The position numbers and the translations under genes were made by a program. The notes beneath the pieces were generated by a model, which saw nothing but the letters and a program-made list of their open reading frames with translations, had not been told where the DNA came from and ran no database searches. DNA of 64,000 nt, taken from contig JAFZOG010000041.1 of NCBI GenBank assembly GCA_017550745.1, positions 1 through 64,000 of the forward strand. Direction: 5' to 3'. Positions 33,301 to 33,954 of this stretch are shown here, in pieces. How positions within the stretch are numbered: the first letter of the stretch is position 1; every line of letters starts with the position of its first letter. The stretch comes from Clostridia bacterium. Lineage in GTDB: Bacteria; Bacillota; Clostridia; Christensenellales; Aristaeellaceae.

Positions 33301-33727
33301 CTTCAGGACGCTGATCGGCAGCGCGGGCCAGGAGAGTGAAAAACTCCTCTGGACCCTGATCGCCGACGGGAAAACAATGTTTGACTTCGCGCTGGGCATC
33401 TTCTCCGCCCACACCCCCGTATGCGAAAGCGAAATGCGCTTTGAGTTCGACGTGGCGGGCCTGGGCGGCGCTTCCGGCACGATGGAAGGCACCAGTGTAT
33501 ACGTGCTGGTGAATGTGGGCGGAAAGCTGATTTGTGTACGGGCCGCCGTGCAGGAAGGAAAAATCCGCATGACGCTGGATCCTTCGGACGGGCTGAACGT
33601 GGGCAACAGCTTCATGCAATTCGTGATCGTGAATGAAAAGACGTTCACGGATCTGTTTGAAAGCGGGAGCATGATTGCCTGCAGCGTGATGGACGAAAAC
33701 GGCCGCGCCGTAAGCTCCACGAGATAA
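2..33727 (+). CDS. Giant repetitive adhesin-like surface protein, 5' end outside the window
   Basis: The frame is open from the left edge to TAA at 33725-33727, at least 11,240 codons with no stop. The ATG at 422 is internal, because the same frame continues upstream through Glu-rich repeats. Order of regions: Glu-rich 12-mers (2-397); GNDT repeats (about 1026-1750); InlB-like beta repeats (3535-4270, 4560-6135, 8855-9990); an alpha-helical insert (about 7545-8490); long tracts of Ala/Gly/Val-rich beta-solenoid modules with recurring GVGVAVN-like cores; a 48-residue triplicate (14650-15070); a Tyr-rich, less repetitive part (20.0-24.4 kb); coiled coils (28030-28970, 30130-32200); and a C-terminal domain with a Gly-Cys-Gly-Cys motif. 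The solenoid part resembles very large filamentous exoproteins/LktA-type adhesins. I see no LPXTG motif, SLH domain or autotransporter barrel at the C terminus, so export and anchoring are unknown. Adhesin function is inferred. Confidence 0.85.
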   Translation, partial: QQEEKVEKTEQTQQDEKEEKTEETRQDEKEEKTEETRQDEKEENTEETQQDEAVEKTEETQQDEAVEKTEETQQEEKEGKTEETQQDEKEENTEETQQDEKEEKTEETQQDEKEEKTENSQQDEAAEGTEGDPQTNPAEAMGMRSADAKLAMRAADPVKTDAGNDGGEQAAPLLKGAMRGAVGNQAASAQDAQNDVEDSAQRPAGMATLGKETFLNDVPREGADVKNAIQKAVDRACETVLKEDVDTLTIQVENGEYGGDLVIKAPAANGGSTSDSTKANVVLKIVSANATKNADGSYNADADTGVQVKGNIDIDGFDVLLAGIFLSMEKRVSVKNGSLTVIGTSGNDTVNIEGENVGSVQVDTGEGNDTASLKLTDDTGKDLAVSTGEGNDTVTLETQKVEGSIELNTGAGDDKVTAKIVEAGGKVSVSTEDGSDTAELNIEKTSAAIEADTGAGNDTLKLTVGKSTSAEQIQVAAGAGNDTVTVKVEEAKGGLNIDTTAASEDEADGNDTVTVEAGKGVTEVSVNAGNGNNKVSVATKKNMKGTVTVYTAAGDDTVDMKLGDQVQEVTVDTGDGDDTVSLGKEGDPATEKETETLTAVVSVNTGKGRDRVNVDIAVADTVSKVNITDGAEDDGLFDYQVHLSGTLHAKTKVSERITASDDLLTIYLVNQGGSKLTVGTNAAEGRTLSDDLKNKPRVEIDLAKDKNAATDPDSHLTVTTETAADGQAKKTAVYEADGLFTNYVIVNTPTKEFAKIIVNSKPGILNKLIIDAKEILEPLSEKDQVFLQDLAAKGMEVEVKGEKITVNGVLAVHSLTLAASAGTAVPKDEESGDGTISLSGIIQEAEDAVASLNNVAHTAEVIIGENAAIYSAGDVSISAVIDHTGNIVNLPSIGDILNLVNVKIGSAKVDVQGKIFAGVDLSAALDGDGQIRDGILNEDQTLKDEYFLKDEKHHITVSSEVKTNIDTGSSNGYLSSLAVSVVVLNSDLNIHDGAVLHTRGNVKAAAKGTTQVTTHATAANLPISLAVSTIVSKVHATVDNALLKANGNITLEAAGNVKVENTADKGADNKGTSGGFFAVDVVVQDVSAAVKNNARIISGGNTAVKSTADAAVNATAKSAASKAKKDKDSKKNDNTLESAQNIAKRLLGDVLGKLLENKVLSEDEKKDLDGKLTGGLRTPQYTVWASPTIDGEKGQVSLSRSKADSGTAVTVTAAPKEGYRVSRIYLLHLVPGAEDFTQYGADLNLNDKSVHTGPNEYTFDMPSENMVVCVEFAESAQPEEELGFADLFGSDDEAEEPLDYDVLSVFNDASGGAQDEPDGVAVANSTAENAVALHFDNPDKGDKGALLTHYGVKNAEPGKNVQILINPAKGYRMKEGTLFVRYSTKDSVANVPVSASQDGRYFFTVPAGVTADGLTFFCEWEEIPPSPSTAPAATAAPQFGNSAAQVTGALAVSVVLNTNSAVIGDSDSQTSDPVISAGGKLDVNATESTAVKTIADGTGATKQEQDKEEAKEKTEKKEAARDISYANGSKYIIKLDAVSGGKVDSAASDNKITLTATPDAGKKVQSVVVTYFNGRGAQREAVLEPNAEGKYVLILEGTDANVLAKDGSTISVAVKFVEGPSVEPGSSTGTSSAKETYVAGFGNTIQISKSGNAEFKQLSNNETTGDAKYVFAVGTVGEGYKAVPTVKYTYTKKDGSTVTEKITATEATENKYILDTSTLKDIKPGTAVAMTVDFAEDTRKIKSAEVANGTLKIEKLVGASGETAEAESVKAGDQIIVKAEPKAGYKVKDTLNLTYQAGEGGAGEKTVALTYDEAKGGYVGTVPNDVPEKIGTEDNVIRVTGEFTAKGPAVRTIAEGTQAADFTLTPSEEYAEDGDAVSFTLKKKEGASANPEDYYISKVTAKAYKGDQEQTGVKIEVREEEDGSFTVKRTDGGSGGFDFDTLQLTVTVENLPIVVTADSTVIHGSVKAPGYTKGNRVLTATVTADKGYRAKSGTVKAIVRTKADGKVNETTVFGERNDDGTYSFPIAQGTPDTAAITVTAEFELGTDDPKTASVSAGVSVAVGVVRGKNNALIKSGTIESGKGVSVQADTKNAESTVKTTAGYSAGNIGVGGAVSVNVSAAKTNAKIMNDAAITLSGALDVKANAAVTFDTEADASGAKKAAATGVGAGLAVAVTGADAVAAIQDDKVQDGKFVPVITVGKNLTGVTVIATQKVADTVSGKAGSAGGVSVTPSLALDITGTDTQAYLGKGEMLSLDTQENLEKTSALKNLVVFARTEAAHTISADATAAGDKAAVGGSFGISIIHDSASGQLSRSVMASGVYIGAETESTAKNTANASAKGTQSSDSKGKADKQSNKMVGSAAGLAKVNGAKGASASTAMGATANRQQAQTSEGSVSVAAGFVLNIFKTAANALLDGGDMPLTVTAVRNPLLKPKNGTNPYEKNMNGAVRVVSLNRTVAEIKANASSAGGSVGVGVGVAINILNIDNSALIGSVKIGADSLDVRAVVTHASGTKSSSGKKDDNSDQGSVLIKKLKDLLTEKISDLFNEMGLFQYSDKIAGGVSGIITDVVNEFATTLLAGTGVEGLLSVDPKTYETQWSSNMRDLREMVKKIPDEMLKKAEKFADAVLGEEIFSNLSDKEKEEVMALFEDAIKNSFVQPAEDIGKTILKNGVTKLGELVLETIENGLTGKDFDEAAFTAGIESVFSNSLEELKTKFEDLAWERLAAGLSTILPNIDKKTIRDEEKVKEAARKFFEDTVNNMAQTAVEKLTVGVVDLDAFIKFVSQGNFAQKVETQMRDAFKKSGLALTTESLDLLTEWLDVKLKKEDVSGKHVIRTEAISGAGASKVGVAGSVAVAVINGTTEARIGDLAAGLADDDMKAAGAVTLLARNGQKVVTTASGSENAKGEADANTSGAKASTADASSGAGGESTLSIGGSSAEQATETVKQTDKWTIDDKEYTVSVTSNKGGAYTYSGGSSLNLEAGAGFDLPKKVSYSYTDKDGKKRTNEKEITVKNAEQGLGTVELDVPTDISKDQLEIEISVVFASTLYTINSSTGGSAKAAGSGNEKTVEITAAKGYKLPSTVTYSYVDSEGKEKTDTADVTDGKFSLVTPRTLKAGKNEVSYRIDFEEDLKAVAKPASEEGATVTVQVEGKTNKGDGSTEAKEDDLVMVSVKAPEGKKVSKITYTSQSGTKEIITVDHTTDSETVYCFQMPGEAVTAINVTYEEIVKKAGAQDGFMKHTAGGKEYTFNLDAVTGGEVVQVNEEKMQGQLTADEVHSLPSAMAISYQDKDGKEQTRSISVRQEDGFFELYVPDDISETQTSITLKAAFEEQAQAQDADQNQAKNGKGKTVGVGAAFAFTYGDVSTEASIGENRGVSAGTLDIRAQAERSVKTSSVAGTDPLARTKDKTAAKDISVDASAAVNLLDSRLAAKVGEGTSIVTTGKDSIEADPEAARKAEDKAKKDFETAMAEYNYHWSKAEKAAKKTAEEKNGGKAPSNFSDLFTAQYMNAHTEEEYYANRDAIYVTKEQYLAANPKPEQEDPVIEKANFLLIAKENGKTEANASSFAVGGATAVGAAVAVNIIDTAIDTEFSGIAELRKGSAYIRSFSASEDVSNAMATAMGADMVRYTEKFKKGEEALDTDINKVTEGTIYDDMTASQENGTGGKINRKLDSEGQKKADGSGNKQDTNKKAPLSTNVLKSQDVDSATNTKGGNGEIQKASEKAGAASDEELGASGSQQESQKVQVAAAVGLTVSKHIASTGVSGTIMSAGGAKILSGNEGNFRTLGTGAAVSLAKNSNSVAMGVAVSVNRNEANTEVSGRITGVTVEEKTAAGDVTVASALTQNTTGKYAGLMAAQALAGSVSGAGGKATVAGAVSVLVSDAKTAAQVKEDSVIDGKKIDIEATDKSKLAVRAGGVSVSKGSSVGMGASFAVIVSSNEVEAGIGDGAQITGNKLTLLADKRMVTWDDYVNPLGMDTLITDSTNADKDADTGILDMKKTKDGKGYTVKVEVTSDDLLKSVDLLNFLSGANYYAEAISGAVNPGSTGKFTGAGSFAVVTFNNKVAANIGAARIDIAAGDAEKGEDGSMTVDARSGSNTRMIAGAVSVGASKATAGLDIALLIDGDTVETNVGNTGDDEDTPKAEAGKTADTAEKHAVINVAGDYAQNAKVNAHTQLFTVAAAIGFGQSNSGAGSLNVIVSNHSAISRVGKYAEIHSSAGKLDVKGETNSDLLLISLSVAGAGGTVAAGGTLDVNVDRAKTKAKIGEHAQLTAAEDVSVKALDSEKLVSAIASASLNTGSGHSVAGALGVLYTGSDTAVSVKDGAKLKTASGNISLLANSDSVLVNGTLSVAAAFSGNAIGASINVSIFDRNVTVDSKNAVLESASNIVSQALARDVTVLVTAAIGATGAQNAISGAIPVAVSGSTIKNTHENLNATAGGSIGMEADYHALLVDAAGSIAVTGGTVGVGATVSTAVYKNNIITTLSDTSSLAAGANKTVELNGGRTVQGIYMGAAGKERMIVASVSGAVSSSVSVGGAVNTVVARNVVTADAGSASLAAGGNSPLGDVIVNAVDDAGLYNCAGSLSVSGSVGVGATVVTLVFAQEVAARAKGTISAGNDVRVNAETKNDLWLLAVTFSASGSAAVAGGVNAMVFQSKTDAKLGGTVQAGNDVQVKANAENMLINAAAAIAGSGSAGVTGVALVTYFKGETAAKVLGSAQIISGGGVKVNADSKEFITADALGLSGGGAAGVGGTLDVIISKVVTKAVTEAGASVQAKKAFDVSATDAYDLYAIVATLSFGGGAGVGVTALVSVALGTVAAEVGAQNNIKAGKVSVKADNARNIVTAGGTGSGGGAAGVGVNLTVVVAGAKMNQDAHDTLYGNNVFNYKESDAKIIALEKRGETYYAYNDETQKYDQEYTVTDSSKLSSDGELYNYIASDEKTITLEKRGETYYAYNDETGKYDQVYDVTDSSKLSSDGELYNYIEADAKIVALEKRGETYYEYNQETKKYDQEYTVTDSGRLSSSAMKPEDQMEGAFGKDTNSEAKNYWSEKDKKEMTLALEGDEQRPGSTDYSSYGQGNRTYEVPDENVALFIKKGNTYESVTAEQFHNKDYEPDYPRYYQDAESGEYVAAIATVDTAVFENTADGGNGTKLKASPVSDGSNAVLADAVSAVIKSGTAVESGGDIDVLSQDHLNATIISGTVAVGGTAGVGVGLTVGVLNSNVQALVDQNVALEAKGNITVSAASGSEAGKAEDRLGKLSFMNDSNPMSKDNVTNSNKQAADQTGDDGSASTVRMISLTGSGGTVGVGVSGSALAVFSNVSSEMNGTVSEAENVDVNSAMDFGRVLTANLMISGGAVAVNVSLGMAYFNGEAKAAVGDSARIAGVAESVRVNTSGSTDATVASASIAGGGVAVNAGLALAINRTAARAFISKDALLDVPDAHVAVSHDFSSDAKALIVSVAAGGTAVGGTVTVVINKLDAASYVGVDPANADGKKGSGGVTAKSLAVNGEASADVQVTSIGFGAGGITVNAAVGLGLNFVRNIAAVNKMPVVLTGKMETAAVLKGETNVIGTAIGTGFVAAGATIDVAYIGSENRALVDTSGVAIHAASMEISAGKDGALFNPKATALGVTGAIGAGIAANINLGLALNNAANSAKLTGSGSVALLGSEEENGLSVKALGVAQSYAALYSAAAGSAAVNVSLAFSWLKATQEAIADLDGSLTVQKAAQDGGTPSAAPVMVSSVQSEVDTVNKYTFKDSSGQNEQTISMGDDLAKAYLFTAGLGAVNVNGSVAAVISDSNNIARLSAKKLDADTVTLAGGGKSDATITVDNVSLAIVSVDLLMGFAVSKGTFDTSAEVKEGGEWNVASLSLDNTYVSKANSTVNTATGGITAKVVSVGINAAVAINSTDVSTAVKGSGTINTNGMVNVKTVAQHHEETPNPSAVAIIKTPAVNLRALDATANVTVAENKVSQKSYVEGVSINRALDTFAPALSVQSQMENTGAVSETGLTSSGGVDIKLIGGELNLAVAGSESVNQAYINGGSFDMGDVTVNAKTVSNVRAEGHTTFELGAVSVGVMTTYARSKDAVTAEIRNTKSMKADGKVEVMALGDGNAKSKSENAGKLTLVDVAESYAYAGIGNGGSRQTVKAGISSSSIEAAGNVSVWADNKGAATASVEKGIELGFVNGNAARLPTASYMETDAYVKESSVISDGSISVRSQDHQNAVSEANGLSGGIIFNGSVTMGENIVDTRNNIDIDGVLKAGKALEIRGNSYATMSARTVANGGGFVSEESLNAKNTLSRRGGITVADHSELSAFDGSLDIISEFGRAYDGTYDSISTYAKTVSGGALALAQVSDTTRVTSTVSVNVGGDVNIEDRFGSVTIRADASQVGLKAYGHADNSGLGTAPHVTTEVRVELNPTVTIGAAGAGMQTRIEGRKVHISSDVEDMEETIDSYAKGSGVGADITATNYVGNQLNAHTAIVNLNVIGHEEAYIYASTLPNYKTANVDSEARVQLNAMGKATATGNLYTYNRNTEQNESSKANAETSISGGFLYTGAKLIVETKKFDQARVNNKQNADGFVSKYTYADNGFESKAKAEIKDNVYLYLGKAAAGIYVDVRKDGSFRQVGLKGGDSSIKKTDAGLQFSNIDNYLPGTANLSANLDGSVITVFDQSVIPHVTVTNESDYDLTFKNVFLENEGFVNPRVYHYGERMTVSEVLKKNENGTALYTLKHSYFDEEPVIASDGKALKLNGVVHGEQLNVTSSGTGAVRLNGLVLLYHGSANFSWTGKAGGDLVSINEVDPITVDKQDMPKGEIAIRPLWVNELHVDNAARVYGFNRQEVTKEEDFYLWIVTPDQDTASPVVRANVNDDVFVSATGDVRLSVAPIIVYTQIDSKKITELDREAIIDVNNSLSVPPTIDLNTIETADGSVYLVLEEGRNLYSVDGRMITIPVPGTLEYDGAAEVPLKNAYTITGWDMLAYYEIAYDPASGVSTYQLPNNTVFYMDEEGNVLRIEEENTEMPIGEIVFKRDEQGKVISIQLKEGVAIDLQTGKLSVEQDTSFEVLMEAVKGTWLNSSGLFDGTGGITVRFTGSDGKDRDYTLVKTGTTGNDEDRTFWYKLKLITPAAGVVDENSYIVTWRLAKAADVVLHDEVHFYYVMESSDYMSGTKSDSLHNLDKDGDTEDGKYRTGFTKDMAVANYLFGWISERDSYLSYSKLVIPVTEQDKTSFTASGFLGTDTMVKIEKVDGGYKYSQYVDNQWVEIDVVSTPLGTTVNSEKEGAIYTALKGVYWNTSLKSTPSGSAYNHTRNETIYSNGSQAGRFVFTEPSKYKPFHYNWSDASYDLYTYYFSFSTIKTEEVSAILGYESYGIKNYYTPYVINDEGKEVEVAETVLGHKLYIESAKTEDALSGETLDKLYYLNEDGKRIEADYARHYDTVGTGVFRLQTNGQDIELKDADGKSYTGGYDKEHKKDDSSLPQGVTMYYALLLEKGEDESYKPVAAETDDAYCVRITGDNEIDLVQFFNEQQIDLNADTKKVNVLKIRNGGQTVPVGGDTYWTGQADENIKVSDGSTRTGTLYTCYGSAAKYFVDKADGRVYKNNDTAAQSPWEAVEGSLIADPVFVLRVKASEEADAEIVGKDGAGNVSSLWTAGAADSFTVNSWKEEDDEYRTVVTGAAYNQAADSGEVRYLKGAAAEVQKKNKASGEWEIDEEETGKLQVQDYVCQDDTWSPVGTLIVDEVLRTAFKTKKFDGATPTGEYIISDFNGWVLSTDWDALSKQASETEIKTEGTTYYVLEDGKLQKQTPDGKSVPALIRAKIIQNKTETLLNAFFIPHYYEPVEDKNNLSTIELTEDVAADYCDVKLPQSSEDPNPVAARVRPIKDNVKSEVVIGSDDNLVLRFGNSRMTEQDDFTAPVMVFNGPVFDVDLNTTVLPDTHYVAWHDGEQSVEDLTSADDKPSYHITETMYLTKDTGLVVNVKQVLDQDGRKSTEFAAKYNGTVYESFNSIATNLEKGNAEFTMKEHQMVMREMRTDVIATDRNGSYWYRDEDPETGAPIWTNVLDKGGTVVHHPDMEEQFKDDLNVRRDGVVTVKIKDELYLDVHFSKNREDASDRYILYYELPLKTSLGTSYVLAGSDGTVTPVKKAESQSGGEEEDDNDDQDAFTQKLLMSALGVEYYAHTIKAELGNTENQRNDITVKLKGSKSSLLDGDPQDTDDADIDAGETGDVTILSDSRGSIGTPENPLEIVGKSLKLLDLDGEPVVRTDAYLYIVNGDILMSGDIVVNNAFLDLKTKDGSVIFGSKKEDGTYDLTYNLSVVNGGKASIATNRTADGGVNPNAVRSGNIGINALTVNGEDEEAARESTAVLNAAGSVVMNRMLAGSDDTAKGRADIRTKLETIVQEQVILRNNATVILAARDDADAEGQGVNFKDIVEVKDSALSVDYRKEYGNLTAEKTVTLENSTLDIKTAENTEFSEKLIAKGSDLTVDAGQDVIAGSILLSDGTEALLAAGGNFSQTASGEDGIGLLADGSILTLNAGGNMDLTHAVLENAIGSMNAAGEYTAKTVTVSASALDIRGDAGVKIVNDENDGLPEPEEGFYPVIDVLNSRNSQTVQVHGTVRQRGLNIYSANGGMDSSDENYNVYYCADTGDTVYEKDGVWYRFIFGTGEHYGEDRFEAVGQPEAISQYENKGSYGLFVYSLASDPEYYGEGQRVYLEMENKYFYLEAGELKEYGTLAEGKSEDYHDFSGSGEAGNTKLYNLRNVGMTNKYDGWNVKNSDFLVDVLGDIDVRDTVKMTESSSSFISRGGSLTVADYYMDTDGDGIGDVEEQSLWEQINSLAENEIDRTIRIDHVVVNLSGMDISVEEEFIASKTWYLEGSRLSAQAETGVQVINTGDTKSTPAVQVFWSNEDLAVLKPNSQTEFIEDLGLYITARNGGVVIMTREHSNNDVNTTDFYATASTVDIHARDQVIIPEAKINVENASNTLGESHYSYPRGEMGYATDGDTVPRYDSDTVTSGKIFKRSGNYQAMTEENFTQAERAYGSSINIKSSGMVDTSRGTPQNPTPNSHVSIGNWTVEGARLNDAARTLNAGQGQTHVNITSLGDISLLYQLNAVDSAARIAQSELAIADGSHVTLTSTEGSVVMLRDYGDTASLASVFKYAKGDPVGQNTTVPDVVITGDADTDTRSELTVTSGDALMAAVIRSRLANVSLRSTNSDVLMDLADTEKTSLSVTAERNIAALHKDNSPLIAFMDKRANDGDAGPVDMPKDASVTLSAGGDIGERGNDLRVDIPETLALMIGQVTNLFVSGFRANENGEPAPYQISEGYSSSLARQVTGDYEHYDKEEYYALALQQADGAALEAVLKASALHADELNKRMQAEKDALNQAQAAISDNLKAMVDTKESIFAVSELREAAVTARNLLEPGDNQRAELQKEITTYDTRLGAAKKKYQTAEAAVRDARAAAQTAQANISLLLPEYALTYRTQAEYTLLGSARSDDQAQWQKDAEAAVRSAAQAVGAGDEEGALREIGKALDALGKADSYSEASLERSIRMTQEIKALANAVTGSGGLNAADARYNEAAAEYEARLNAKIAAQRALETAKQESPASVNDAEIALAEAENAANAAKAVLEVREAEMLRAGQMLKTARDSSVRADEMGYLLSNTNVDPDARTLNVVIRQANEGGTINIRNEGDINAAMDHEAASPDTADITIGTVYSERGDVNIVNEFGSILAAQNADQAENIHGRDISLRARDAIGSAAASLMLEETAHTSELVSNAYMICGAEETGTTAFGGAVANHAAQRFNEADKPHGSLYTGAYTEVGVTMIDGKGNPAAWKSSAGIVGLRFDTLRVYDETKGTTVNAAAGNGGVYLAEKTGDFGAGRISAANGDVVLNALTGQVAAKDERLAVNVGGEMTVNGKGSVNLTAEGGLTLRLNTEANRVEVSTKDGTAGNVTVISTGVNPLTGSALANGSVTLKNGGDIGTGAEAFEIDTDEAHGGTVTLKGASINVNNARGGIAVNEIVAGKDLDLTVAGSVSDSGKNGLDDIFGYVANAQQAVTAAERELADRENELNMRAALTDALGAQKAQKEADAAKALNKLLTAEKSVEEAEKKLTDAQEAAKKADQALEKAKAKELAAQEALAKADEGQKERAQAAADAAKGAVNKAEAKAKAAEKTLNSAKKAVENAKASVENATKALASAQEAVRQAEDALNENGLMREAAAAARDAAKDAVDQAAEALRVAEDVLDAQRDYREALNNAAQADGKLPYADDMLAAAENRLGAAEQVRKAYAAAERARKDLAEAQDGQKAAAETRKAQADEELAIALKALEETSQTVALIDAARNAGTAGILGNDIMERVRDVQARMNKAVEAQQYLAAHPEDPDAQDDAQKARDALAAAKQMLNRLAGVSAAAAKAEESISANAQAGETVRNAAQAYNEAVKNKENLEAALKDDTAALEEAKRVLPDAEKAAAEAEADAAGLLEVYDKTTGAIQKEAGIALASAVRKRDQKKQELEDALQAAKDFEERVQTDSTNLDIARQTLEAAFEARQNAQADQERAETALQNALAGLEQAMADLNSARELSQAAEAAADRKKEKEEARQTLDKAEAAQETVTGLLNELTGVEQVKDQAQRDYDSAYTEYLLSNTNQRIAEEGAKETLDNLAALDGITNTLESANERIRQILAQLRQITGTDDSAKAAENAQKAVDDAKAALDAADAAAQSAETALAMLGEIPQDRTGTSFLRTEGAKSAAAAIFAGGNARIVSGGSVGSQDDALTMDVIGNINIQAKDDAVVRSSRNMNLDSVVAGNSVDLAAHGNITAMGGSPAVAGDQAKLNAISTGSEISVISGQKGAPLPVSAREIGARGDDVSLKIMGDVTLNDIVAERVNLAVDGNVYRNSGTQIDAGILSINARGNIGTKDNPIQMHVDEISAVGYNIYISNKSAFLLVDKITGNNVVIDTAGSINTKLKGMITAHNLTIRAGYNIGTALQPIRLTVDGALILRSLFGGVWYTNFYTPSDDEEEEEAQEAIHSDYAWRLLVDPITKTQVAGMFAEDAELRVTNTVHYVRLKYADLLKDIPGCGCENLSVYSKECSGADNAEVFRTLIGSAGQESEKLLWTLIADGKTMFDFALGIFSAHTPVCESEMRFEFDVAGLGGASGTMEGTSVYVLVNVGGKLICVRAAVQEGKIRMTLDPSDGLNVGNSFMQFVIVNEKTFTDLFESGSMIACSVMDENGRAVSSTR
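1026..1750 (+). repeat. GNDT (RTX-like) protein repeats in the giant adhesin
   Basis: About ten copies of a [DN]TGxG[ND]DT-type motif recur every 20-30 residues, for example GEGNDT, GAGDDK, GAGNDT and GDGDDT. They resemble half of the calcium-binding nonapeptide of RTX proteins, but the spacing is longer than nine residues, so a classical RTX roll is not certain. Calcium binding is inferred. Confidence 0.6.
3535..9990 (+). other. InlB-type beta-repeat domains in three blocks of the giant adhesin
   Basis: Blocks at about 3535-4270, 4560-6135 and 8855-9990 carry the pattern of divergent InlB B-repeat/Flg_new-type domains: a G-G-x-V or KGQV start, TVTAAPKEGYRV-like strands, then a YTFDMP...VCVEF ending. 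Between blocks two and three lies a roughly 310-residue segment (about 7545-8490) that looks alpha-helical and non-repetitive, with many Leu, Lys, Glu and Phe. Family assignment is by pattern only. Confidence 0.6.
14650..15070 (+). repeat. Three tandem 144-bp repeats inside the giant gene
   Basis: Three copies at exactly 144-bp spacing (matching bases at 14757, 14901 and 15045) encode a 48-residue unit containing LEKRGETYYAYNDET and YDQEYTVTDSSKLSS. The copies are nearly identical at DNA level and look more AT-rich than the flanking solenoid, which suggests recent duplication of an inserted module. Confidence 0.9.
28030..28970 (+). other. First long coiled-coil segment of the giant adhesin
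   Basis: About 310 residues rich in Ala, Glu, Lys and Gln with no Gly/Val solenoid pattern. Runs such as LHADELNKRMQAEKDAL and the AETAK-type heptads suggest continuous alpha helix. It sits between two blocks of solenoid modules, so it probably forms a rigid helical spacer rather than a terminal domain. Confidence 0.65.
30130..32200 (+). other. Second long coiled-coil segment of the giant adhesin
   Basis: About 690 residues dominated by Ala, Lys, Glu, Asp and Gln, with repeats of the type KAEAKAKAAEK and AEEAKRVLPDAEKAA and almost no Gly or aromatic residues. The composition matches long helical stalks of bacterial surface proteins. Solenoid modules resume at about 32230. Confidence 0.7.
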
Positions 33728-33743
33728 CAATAACAAACGACAA

Positions 33744-33790
33744 AAAAGGAGTTTTCCACGATTTGAGTGGAAAACTCCTTTTAGGTTTTT
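33744..33790 (+). terminator. Rho-independent terminator of the giant gene
   Basis: A perfect 16-bp stem (arms 33744-33759 and 33767-33782, loop of seven bases) begins 17 bases after the stop codon and is followed by a T-rich stretch. Confidence 0.85.
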
Positions 33791-33950
33791 GAAAAATCCT
33801 TGGGATGCATCGAAGGGCCGCGGCCCTTCGATTATAAATCCGCAGGGGCCGAAGCGCCCGGAAAACGGTACAGTGTACCGTTTTCAGCGTAGGCCGGGAG
33901 GCAGCCCAAGGCGGTCGCAGGCTGTCGAAATCTTTTTCGACAGCCTGCGG
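33787..33950. repeat. Hairpin-rich MITE-like element, copy 1
   Basis: The element contains a perfect 24-bp palindrome (33809-33832), an 11-bp hairpin (33861-33885) and a perfect 15-bp hairpin with a four-base loop (33916-33949). Both ends match, in reverse orientation, the ends of the element at 58029-58289, including the palindrome and the CAGGCTGTCGAAA hairpin. The middle differs. It fills the gap between the giant gene terminator and the glycogen synthase stop codon; there is no gene here. Confidence 0.75.
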
Positions 33951-33954
33951 GGGA

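Noticed and set aside
644..33736. Very long minus-strand open frames opposite the giant gene, such as 24167-29977, 30230-33736 and 5150-8497
   Set aside because: They arise from GC-rich codon use of the plus-strand gene. Their translations are Arg/His/Ala/Gly-rich low-complexity strings without domains, and they lack ribosome sites.
33916..33949. Intrinsic terminator of glgA
   Set aside because: The stem is strong and well placed, but no T-run follows on the minus strand and the same hairpin is part of a dispersed repeat, so I list it as a repeat.
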